Assembly: GCA_963676845.2 (NCBI GenBank) | Contig: CAXXKK010000023.1 | Coordinates: 124,001 to 188,000, forward strand | Reading direction: 5' to 3' | Origin: G963662675 sp963676845 | GTDB taxonomy: Bacteria; Bacteroidota; Bacteroidia; Bacteroidales; Prolixibacteraceae | Length of the DNA: 64,000 nt | Program-made: the position numbers and the translations under genes | The notes under the pieces: model-generated | Seen by the model: only the letters and a program-made list of their open reading frames with translations | The model's database searches: none | What the model was told of the DNA's origin: nothing | Shown here: positions 27,246 to 35,128 of the stretch, in pieces | Layout: each line of letters opens with the position of its first letter | How positions within the stretch are numbered: the first letter of the stretch is position 1

Positions 27246-29087
27246 ATGAACATAAACAAAATTGTAAGAACTAAACCATATAAAGCAATGCCTCCTCAAA
27301 AAACTGTAGCATTGTGTAAAAAAATTCTATCAGACTATGGAATAACAACATCTGAAGATGTTTTTCCAACTGCTATAAATGGAAAAGAAAGCTTTTGGAA
27401 TTGTCGAATTAAATTAGAGAATGCTCCAAATTACTCAACTGGAGGGAAAGGTTGCACTAAAGATTATGCATTAGCTAGTGGATATGGAGAATTTTTGGAA
27501 CGATTACAAAACAATTTACTTATTCCCATGCCGCAAAATAGAAGCTTTAAATTTGCAAATGATGAAAAGTTTTTCCAGTTAAAAGATGTTATTGAGTCTA
27601 ACTACAATATATTATCATCAATTTTTGGTATCGTCGATAAATCTAACCTAACTAAATACTTGAGTGAAAACATCGGTAATGAAATTGTTGCATTACCATA
27701 TTATAATTTTTTTGAAGATAAAATACACTATTTACCAATTGGCATAATTGAAAATTTTATTAATCTGTTTAATGGCAATTGCGCAGGGAATACTAACATA
27801 GAAGCGATCATACACGGATTGTGTGAAATAATGGAACGATATGCTGCACGAGAAATATACAAAAATGAGTATAATTTACCTGATATACCTTTAGATTATT
27901 TTAAAGGGTTTGATATTTATGAAAGGATTATATCATTTGAAAAAGAATTAAATATTAAGATAATAATTAAAGATTGTTCGTTGGGAGAAAAGTTACCTGT
28001 GATAGGTGCAATACTAATAAATAAAGATCTTAACAAATATTCATTTCAATTAGGATCTGATCCATCCCCCGTAACGGCACTTGAGAGATGTTTTACTGAG
28101 ATATTTCAAGACGGTAGGGAATTTGCAAATTTTACGCATTTAGGTATTGATCCTTTTGATCCTCCCGAATTTTATGATAGGCCTACTTATAAGGCACTCC
28201 ATTTTGTTTATACAAATGAATTTGCTAAAGGGAAATGGCCTAATAGTATCTTTTATCCCGGGAATACAGAATTTTCAGGATTTGATCATACAGCATCTGA
28301 GTCAGATGAAAAAGACCTCGAATATCTTTTAGGCATATTAAAACAGAATAAGAGACAATTATTTATACGAGATGTGTCTTTTTTAGGATTTCCAACATTT
28401 AACATTTATATCCCTGGTATGAGCGATTATGTATTAACTAATCCACAAAAGTATGTTAATAATTTAAATGACTTCATTCGTAATATTCCTGTTTTGAAAA
28501 ATATTAATGGAAGTAATATCAACAAATTAAATGATTTAGCATATATCCTTGATAAACTCGTATCTAATCCAGAACCATTCATATCTTTTAACATTTCTTC
28601 ATTTTATAAAAACATTAATGAAGAGCTTGGAGTTGACCTAAATAATGACCTTTTCCTTTTTTTGTTGTTTTATAAGATAGAAAATTTCGAAAAAGCTTCT
28701 TTTTACATTAATAAATATATTAACTCTACAGGGTTGTCAATAGGTGACATGAATCCATATTATTTGTGTGTTCGTGACTATGTTTCATTAAAAAGTCAAA
28801 ATAATACCAACATAACAGAATTACTCTTATTGGTATATTCTCCTGAAGTTATTGAAGAAGTACTGATAGATATGGGAACACCACAAACAGTATTTAAATA
28901 TTTTAAATTACCATCCTGCCCCAATTGTGGCGAATGTATTGCAAAACCAGATTGTAATCTAATCAATATTAGGGATATATCAAAAACGGTTTATAATACA
29001 ATGAGAGATTCATATATAGATCAAAAGAATATTAGCAACATATTTGAATATACACTAAAAAGACCCCATGAACATATTATTAAATAA
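27246..29087 (+). CDS. YcaO-like protein 1 (E. coli YcaO architecture, C-terminal CX2CX2CX5C)
   Basis: 613 residues. The layout matches E. coli YcaO as I recall it: GGKGCTKDYALASGYGEFLERLQ (Glu82, Glu85, Arg86), NCAGNTNIEAIIHGLCEIMERYA (Glu194, Glu197, Arg198), GSDPSPVTALERCFTEIFQ (Glu280, Arg281, Glu285) and GFPTFNIYIPGMSDY. These Glu/Arg groups bind ATP and Mg in YcaO kinases, which activate a peptide amide. A C-terminal helical domain ends in CPNCGECIAKPDC (residues 558-570), CX2CX2CX5C, a possible metal or Fe-S site not known to me in E. coli YcaO. No TOMM E1-like partner is present. The stop codon overlaps the radical SAM gene start by 20 bases. Confidence 0.85.
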   Translation: MNINKIVRTKPYKAMPPQKTVALCKKILSDYGITTSEDVFPTAINGKESFWNCRIKLENAPNYSTGGKGCTKDYALASGYGEFLERLQNNLLIPMPQNRSFKFANDEKFFQLKDVIESNYNILSSIFGIVDKSNLTKYLSENIGNEIVALPYYNFFEDKIHYLPIGIIENFINLFNGNCAGNTNIEAIIHGLCEIMERYAAREIYKNEYNLPDIPLDYFKGFDIYERIISFEKELNIKIIIKDCSLGEKLPVIGAILINKDLNKYSFQLGSDPSPVTALERCFTEIFQDGREFANFTHLGIDPFDPPEFYDRPTYKALHFVYTNEFAKGKWPNSIFYPGNTEFSGFDHTASESDEKDLEYLLGILKQNKRQLFIRDVSFLGFPTFNIYIPGMSDYVLTNPQKYVNNLNDFIRNIPVLKNINGSNINKLNDLAYILDKLVSNPEPFISFNISSFYKNINEELGVDLNNDLFLFLLFYKIENFEKASFYINKYINSTGLSIGDMNPYYLCVRDYVSLKSQNNTNITELLLLVYSPEVIEEVLIDMGTPQTVFKYFKLPSCPNCGECIAKPDCNLINIRDISKTVYNTMRDSYIDQKNISNIFEYTLKRPHEHIIK

Positions 29088-30016
29088 TTATTGCAATCTT
29101 AATTGTAGTTATTGCTTCGCTAATCATGTTCTTGAGCAAGACAGACTAAATATGTCTTTAGAAGATATTGCGAAAGTTATTGAATTTTCAAAAAATTCAG
29201 ATGTAAGAAGCATAAATCTTATTGGTGGAGAACCGACATTGCATCCAGAGTTTATTAAAATAATTGACAAAATATTACAGGAAGAATATTTTGAACAATT
29301 ATTGCTTTTTACGAATGGGCTATTTAACAAAAACATTCTAAATAAATTATTATCATTTTCAGAAGTAATGAATCTCAGGATATTAATAAATTACAATCAT
29401 TTAAATAGTAAATTAACAGAAATAATAGATAGTAATATTGAAGCACTGAAAGATGTCGCCCAAATAACACTTGGAATTAATTTTTATAAACAAAGTCAAG
29501 ATTTTGATTATATAATTGACACAAGTAAAAAATATGGTCTGAAGAACATTCGCTGGTCACTAGTTGTTCCCAACAATGAACTAAAGTCTAATGTTGACGT
29601 GAAAAAATACTTTATTAACCATAAAAATACTATCATTGATTTTTTGGAAAAGTGTTTAGAAAATGAAATCACACCTCATGTCGATTGTAATAATTTTCCA
29701 CTATGTATATTAAATGAGAAAGAGTTGAGAATATTTGCATGTTCCTCTGAAACAAATCTCAGAGTATCAGTATGTCCACCAGTTATTGATGTTTTACCAG
29801 ATTTAAGAGTTATTCGTTGCTTCGTATTTAGTGATTACGAGGTAAACCTTACAGACTTCTCGAATTTAGCTGATCTTATAAGCTACTTTGAAAAATCAAT
29901 CGATAATAAGTTCAAAAAACATACCATTATTTGATGAATGCAGCAATTGTGAATCATTTCATTATAGAGAAAAAAGTTGTTCTTGTCTAAAATTCAAAAG
30001 TGCTAAAACCATATAA
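29068..30016 (+). CDS. Radical SAM protein with Cys-rich C-terminus (one frameshift)
   Basis: About 315 residues. The N-terminus MNILLNNYCNLNCSYCF has the CX3CX2C cluster motif (Cys9, Cys13, Cys16), and INLIGGEPTLHPEF is the GGEP SAM-binding motif. The frame breaks in CAAAAAAC near 29915; the next frame gives IPLFDECSNCESF and KSCSCLKFKSAKTI to a stop at 30016. The C-terminal cysteines (CNNFPLC, FACSS, VCPPV, RCF and the last four) form a SPASM/twitch-like auxiliary-cluster region. Such proteins install thioether, C-C or epimer modifications on RiPPs. It is translationally coupled to YcaO-1, so the two may act together. Confidence 0.82.
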
Positions 30017-30017
30017 C

Positions 30018-30965
30018 ATGACAACAAGAGTATTGCTTAATAATTTTAATAATCTGCAAAGTAATTATATATACTCAGAATCAGACCCCAAAAATTTTCA
30101 ATATATTTCCATAGAAGATTTTGAATACATAATTAATTTCCTTCACGATAATAAACATATTATTCTTGGAGGAAGCGATCCTATCCTTCATCCTCAAATA
30201 GATAAAATATTGTCAATTGCCATGTCTAGAAATGATGTTCATTATTCTTTTGAATCACATTTACTATATAATCAGAAGACATTATCATCAATAGTAAAAA
30301 AACTAGGAGCAAGCTCATATATATGTATATTAAACATTATCGATGAATTTCATAATAATACTTTAAAAACATTAAAAACAAATATAAAATATCTACAAGA
30401 CCAAAATAAAAAGGTTGAGGGCAGAATCGTAATCGATCATAATACGCGAATAGATAAGTTAATCGATTTTATTAAAGATTCAGGCCTAAAAAAGATATCT
30501 TGGGAACCTAATTTTTTCATTAACAATACTCATTTGAGAGAAAGTAATATTGTAGAATTTTATACCCTTGTAAAAGAAAAAGCAATACAATTAATCGAGC
30601 ATGGTTTACATTATAATATTTCCACCTTCAATAAATGTGGAAATATTCCAATTTGTATGTTAAATCATGAAGAAATTAAGTTATTCGCGTATAGCTCTGG
30701 GGCTTATTATAGTAACCTTTGTAATTTTGTTTGTGAGCCATCAATTATCATCTCACCAGACTTAAAAGCTTATCGTTGCAAAATTATTGAGGAATATATT
30801 GATATCAAAGAGCTGAAGAACTTTAGTCAGCTTTATCGATTATTCGTTAGCGAACTTGACAGAAAGAAATATAATTCAAATATTTTCAAAAAATGCAGTG
30901 ATTGTATAATTAAAGATTCAACACGAAAATGTGGATGTTTACAATTCAAAGAAATTCCTCTATAA
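30018..30965 (+). CDS. Radical SAM paralogue without the 4Fe-4S cysteines (probable pseudoenzyme)
   Basis: 315 residues from ATG 30018, one base after the previous gene. It aligns with the preceding radical SAM protein over its length, but the cluster motif is lost: MTTRVLLNNFNNLQSNYIY aligns with MNILLNNYCNLNCSYCF, so the three Cys are Asn11, Ser15 and Ile18. GGEPTLHP has become GGSDPILHP. In contrast the C-terminal cysteines are retained (CGNIPICML, LCNFVC, YRCKI, KCSDC, KCGCL). The frame is intact, so the change is not decay by frameshift. Likely a partner or substrate-binding subunit of the active paralogue; inference. Confidence 0.8.
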   Translation: MTTRVLLNNFNNLQSNYIYSESDPKNFQYISIEDFEYIINFLHDNKHIILGGSDPILHPQIDKILSIAMSRNDVHYSFESHLLYNQKTLSSIVKKLGASSYICILNIIDEFHNNTLKTLKTNIKYLQDQNKKVEGRIVIDHNTRIDKLIDFIKDSGLKKISWEPNFFINNTHLRESNIVEFYTLVKEKAIQLIEHGLHYNISTFNKCGNIPICMLNHEEIKLFAYSSGAYYSNLCNFVCEPSIIISPDLKAYRCKIIEEYIDIKELKNFSQLYRLFVSELDRKKYNSNIFKKCSDCIIKDSTRKCGCLQFKEIPL

Positions 30966-31304
30966 AAATGTTTTATAGTTGTATTCTAGTTCGTATTTCT
31001 TTGTAAATATTATTAATTAGACTGAGTCGTAGTTTAATAGTTTATTACCTGTTGTTTCCTGAAAAGATAAAATCAAAGACAAACAACATGCTCATATTGA
31101 CGGACAAACAAGATATCCCATAACATGAAATCTATAAATAGATGAACCATACAACCACCCTAATTAAAACTTTAACTATAGAAGCTCTTTAAATCAACGT
31201 TGGTTGTGATATTTATCTTTTTAAAGTTTTTCGGAAATTCCAAGGAACAAGATGATATTAATAGCATCTTGACAAGAACTCAAATAAAAACAACATAGAT
31301 TCAG
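30966..31304. other. Gene-free stretch before LanC
   Basis: About 340 AT-rich bases between the radical SAM paralogue and LanC. No small peptide frame with a GG-type leader was found on either strand, and no convincing promoter motif. A weak GGTTGTGATATTTATC stretch lies near 31200. Confidence 0.4.
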
Positions 31305-32507
31305 ATGTTTGAAACTCATAAAAGCACTTACATAGAACTAGAAAATAAACTATTTAAAATAGAAAGATCAATTAACCAAAACATACACACTGTTTCCAGT
31401 AGTGGTCTCTTAGATGGAAAATCTGGGATTGTATTATTTTATTACGAATTATATGTATATACGCATGATGAGAAATATTATAATATTTGTATAGAGTTAT
31501 TGTACGATATCATAAACAACCTAGGTAAAACGAAAATAGAGCTATTCTATTATAATGGGTTAGCTGGCATTGCATGGTTAGTTGAATTCTTGATCAGCAA
31601 TGATATATTAGACCGAAATAACTCTCTATTAGGTCAGATCAAAGCATTATTGATAGAATGCATACACAGTTCAATAAAAAATAATAACTATGAATTAATA
31701 TCAGGTACAATAGGTTATATTATGCCATTTATTAAAGCAAATGCCCAAGAAGATCTAAATACTTTTTATTCTTTACTTCGAAAAAAAAGAGACACAACAA
31801 CAACTACAAATAAATGGATATCAATAGATTATAACACTAATGAGAAAGTTTATTGTTTTGGATTAGCTCATGGGATGGCTGGTATTATCAAGTTAATATC
31901 GTCACTTAAAGCAAGTAATTTAGAAGATAGCATATATCATGACGACTTAAACAAGCTATATAATTTTTATGTCAATTCTATTGAAAATAAAATATCCACT
32001 ATTTCGCTTTTACCCAATTGGGTAAATACTGTTCATGAGAATACTTTGCGAAGTAAAAGTAGATTGGCATGGTGTCATGGTGATGTAGGTGCTGGAATCA
32101 GCTTTTTACAAACAGGAACTCACTTAGATAATCCCAAATTAAAAGAAATAGGTAATTTACTTTTAATTAACTCATCACAGAGAACAGATCTTGATTCTGA
32201 AAAAATCATAGATTGCAGTATATGTCATGGCACCTTAGGTTTGACTTATATTTTTCATAAAGCATATCAAATAGAAAAATCACCTCATTATAGAAATGCA
32301 TTTTTTTATTGGCTCAATAAATCAATCGAACTTTCCCAAAATAAAAATGAAACAGCTGGATTTTCTTTCCATTTTGGGAAATATGGATGGCAAAAATCTT
32401 ATGGAATACTTAATGGTATTGCAGGTTCTGGTTTGATAATTCTTTCATTATTAAATGAAAATTGTTCAGATTGGGATGAATGTATTATGCTAAACTCTAC
32501 TAAATAA
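31305..32507 (+). CDS. LanC-like lanthionine cyclase (zinc ligands intact)
   Basis: 400 residues, the normal LanC size. Barrel motifs: GLLDGKSGIVLFYYELY, YYNGLAGIAWLVEFL, CFGLAHGMAGIIKLI (His189, the active-site His of LanC), RLAWCHGDVGAGISF (Cys257) and IDCSICHGTLGLTYIF (Cys307, His308), and YGILNGIAGSGLIIL. The zinc-binding Cys/Cys/His triad of NisC is therefore complete. It would add Cys thiols to dehydrated Ser/Thr of the precursor to make (methyl)lanthionines, in the cytoplasm. The precursor gene lies 113 bases downstream, the closest possible context for a lanthipeptide cyclase. Confidence 0.9.
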   Translation: MFETHKSTYIELENKLFKIERSINQNIHTVSSSGLLDGKSGIVLFYYELYVYTHDEKYYNICIELLYDIINNLGKTKIELFYYNGLAGIAWLVEFLISNDILDRNNSLLGQIKALLIECIHSSIKNNNYELISGTIGYIMPFIKANAQEDLNTFYSLLRKKRDTTTTTNKWISIDYNTNEKVYCFGLAHGMAGIIKLISSLKASNLEDSIYHDDLNKLYNFYVNSIENKISTISLLPNWVNTVHENTLRSKSRLAWCHGDVGAGISFLQTGTHLDNPKLKEIGNLLLINSSQRTDLDSEKIIDCSICHGTLGLTYIFHKAYQIEKSPHYRNAFFYWLNKSIELSQNKNETAGFSFHFGKYGWQKSYGILNGIAGSGLIILSLLNENCSDWDECIMLNSTK

Positions 32508-32537
32508 TATACATACACTTAAATAATCATATAATAA

Positions 32538-32571
32538 AAAATTGGGAGATTTTTATTAAACCTAAAACTGT
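32538..32571. repeat. Left arm of inverted repeat enclosing the precursor gene
   Basis: AAAATTGGGAGA (32538-32549) is the perfect inverse of TCTCCCAATTTT (32826-32837). Similarity continues inward (TTTATT and TAAAACTGT, the latter pairing with ACAGTTTTA at 32809-32817), with one short gap. Confidence 0.65.
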
Positions 32572-32620
32572 AATTATATTTATACTAATAAATTTATTAA
32601 ATCTTTTTAAAATTAATGTT

Positions 32621-32764
32621 ATGAAAAATAAAAATTTGAAAAAAAAATTAGTTATCACTGCTGATACATTATCAAAATTAGAAAAAGAAACCATAAAAGG
32701 AGGAAGTTGTTATAATACAACATCTGTAATAAAGATACATTCATATTGTGTCCCTGCAACCTAA
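32621..32764 (+). CDS. RiPP precursor peptide, 47 residues (class I lanthipeptide-like, GG leader)
   Basis: ATG 32621 to TAA 32764. The leader MKNKNLKKKLVITADTLSKL continues EKETIKGG, matching the Bacteroidota pattern K-K-L-x-L-x-x-x-T-(I/L)-x-x-L ending in Gly-Gly, the cleavage site for C39 peptidases. The core SCYNTTSVIKIHSYCVPAT has two Cys (core positions 2 and 15), three Ser and three Thr, suitable for lanthionine rings; Thr5, Thr6 and Ser7 lie N-terminal of Cys15. It stands between LanC and YcaO-2, with a terminator 11 bases after the stop. Being short, it is easily missed. Which residues carry YcaO, radical SAM or sugar modifications cannot be predicted. Confidence 0.85.
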   Translation: MKNKNLKKKLVITADTLSKLEKETIKGGSCYNTTSVIKIHSYCVPAT

Positions 32765-32775
32765 TATTGTTCATG

Positions 32776-32805
32776 TTTAGGTTTTTAATTTTTTTAAAAC
32801 CTAAA
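32776..32805 (+). terminator. Terminator-like hairpin after the precursor gene
   Basis: TTTAGGTTTT (32776-32785) pairs perfectly with AAAACCTAAA (32796-32805) around a T-rich loop. No long T tract follows, so it may stabilise the precursor mRNA or attenuate rather than fully stop transcription. AAACCTAAA also occurs in the leader at 32558-32566, allowing alternative pairing. Confidence 0.6.
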
Positions 32806-32808
32806 TAG

Positions 32809-32837
32809 ACAGTTTTACAATAAATTCTCCCAATTTT
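32809..32837. repeat. Right arm of inverted repeat enclosing the precursor gene
   Basis: Inverse of 32538-32571: TCTCCCAATTTT is exact, ACAGTTTTA pairs with TAAAACTGT. The two arms enclose ~240 bases containing only the precursor gene and its hairpin. Confidence 0.65.
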
Positions 32838-33118
32838 ATTAAAAAATGTCTTATCGACATAATGTATTGACACTAATTATAATAAGAGGTATAGTTACAG
32901 AATAGAATGAATTATTTTACACTATAGTCATATTAAGACAATGCATTAAAATTTCATAACTTATAAACAAACTAAGACAATATTTTCTTAATTTATACGC
33001 AAACTGTCTCTCTTCCTATTCCAACAGGTAATGTAACATCTCATGAAAAACAATGCACCAAACAACCTTACCCAGATATACATAAACAATAGATGTGTTT
33101 ATAAGAAATAGATAAAAA
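32838..33118. other. Gene-free stretch between precursor cassette and YcaO-2
   Basis: About 280 AT-rich bases with no recognisable second precursor or promoter. Confidence 0.4.
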
Positions 33119-34892
33119 ATGGATCAATCAAAAATAGTAGAACTAAACAGATTAAAAAAGGTTTTTAAATATTGCAGGATTGCATCTAATAGAGCATGAC
33201 ATAACACCTAAAGGAATTCCGTTTTACTCTGTGAAAATTAAAATAGGAAATCACAACTTACAGGATGTTGATTTGGCTTGCATTGGTAATGGGAATAGTT
33301 ATATAGAAGCATTATTAAGTGCATATGGTGAGTTATGGGAAAGAATTATGAATAATGCATTTTTTAGAGGTGAACATATTTTCGAATATCTCACTAATTT
33401 TAGCAAAAAGCATGATGAAGTTTTTTTTCGACGGTTACAAGATTCTAAAATAAACTTAACTGCATTTAACGAAGAAATGGAACGCATTCCGTTTGCTGAA
33501 TTATCTAATGATGCAAAAAAAATCCTTTCTAATTTATTTAATATAGACAATTTAACAGAATTGGAACTAGTTATTAAGAAGACATTCAAGAGTAATGTTA
33601 TGAAGGTTCAGAGTTTTTTGAAATATAATAATATGAGCCATGTTAAACTACCGTCCCTAATAATGCAAAATTTTTCATCAGTAAATGGAATGTGTTCTGG
33701 CATAAATAAAAAAGAAGCTATCTTACGTGGTATATGTGAAATAATTGAGAAGCATTATACATGGAAGGTTTATATGCAAGTAGAAAATTTCCCTCAAATA
33801 TCTATAAGCTTATACAAAAATCTAGAGATTTATAAAAAGATAGAATATCTTGAAAATAGGAACTATTCGATCCGATTTTTTGATTGTTCATTTGATACAA
33901 CTTTACCTGTTATTGGGATATTAGTAATTAATAAATCAATAAATAAATATGCATTTACAGTAAGTTGTCACCCTAACCTAGAAAAAGTAATAACACGTGG
34001 ACTCGTTAAAATATTTAAAATAGATAGAGGCAATAAGTTTAATGATCTGTTAAAGACTAATACCTTAAACCTAAAAAAGGAATTTTTTAAATCAATAACA
34101 GATGGTTCTGGCATATGGCCCTCTCATATTTTTCAAAAAAATCATGAGAAAATTAGTCATTGGTTATATCCAGATTCAAATGATCATATCAATGACCTTG
34201 ATGCCTTACTTAAAACTTTAACTCCTAATTATGATATTTACATTAGGGATAACACTTTATTGGGAATCCCGGCACTATACATAAATATTCCTTCTCTAAG
34301 TGAAATAGTTTTTCGAACAAATACAGATGATTATTTTAAAACTCAGAAGATGCTCAATTCCTCAGAGAATATTATCTTAAAAGGGTTGGATAAAATGCAA
34401 TTTATTAATCCAGAAAAAGACAACAATACCCTTTATAATGACGATTTCAGAATTAATTATCTGTATATAATCAACAGTTTATTTTTACAATTAGATGAGT
34501 ATCTTCTAAAAGGATTGATAAATTTATTGAATCACCATTATGTACATGCTGAAGCTTTTTTAAAAAGACATGCGTTGTTGAATAACAATAAAAATGACTA
34601 TAATAATAAAAAATTACCTAATTTATTTCTCATGCTTGATCATGCTCATTTGATGCAATTAGTTAAAGATACTGATGAATCATATAACATACTTTCAAAG
34701 TATTATTCAACAAAAGATATAGAGCAATTAAAATTATTAATTAACGACAAAATTTATTTAAACAATTTACTACAAATCCCCCAATGTTATAATTGTTCGA
34801 AATGCAATCTTCATGAAAGATGTTTTCTGTTTAAAGTAACTGGGATAAACAGCAAGATAAAAGGGAAAGTACTTGAAGCTCAATATATTTAG
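33119..34892 (+). CDS. YcaO-like protein 2, degenerate in the nucleotide-binding motifs (one frameshift)
   Basis: The downstream frame begins without an ATG, but ATG 33119 in another frame gives MDQSKIVELNRLKK, which aligns with the YcaO-3 start (LHTINRIRKIL). Dropping one A from the A6 run at 33154-33159 gives LNRLKRFLNIAGLHLIEHD, joining both in frame. The first motif is kept (SAYGELWERIMNN). The second reads GICEIIEKHYTWK (Arg to Lys). The third reads ITRGLVKIFK instead of ALERCFTEIFQ, so both Glu are lost. The C-terminal CYNCSKCNLHERC (CX2CX2CX5C) is retained. It is likely inactive in ATP binding but keeps its fold and metal site, suggesting a non-catalytic partner. Confidence 0.78.
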
Positions 34893-35128
34893 ATTTCACA
34901 GAAAAGAAATTTGAATGAAATACAGATAACAAAGTTACGGTCTATTCTTTTAATTAAAAAACTACTTTTCACAGCTATAAACATAGTGGCTGCAAAACAG
35001 CACATATGCAACATATTATTTACTTGACACATTAATAAAGTTTAGCTTTTACGTCTAAATTCTCAGTACAGCCATAATTTTACATTAGATATAAACACAC
35101 TCGGAGCATTACTAAATTAACATTTACT

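Noticed and set aside
29940..30017. Gap between the two radical SAM genes read as noncoding
   Set aside because: It encodes the C-terminal cysteines of the first protein in the next frame, so it is coding sequence after a frame break.
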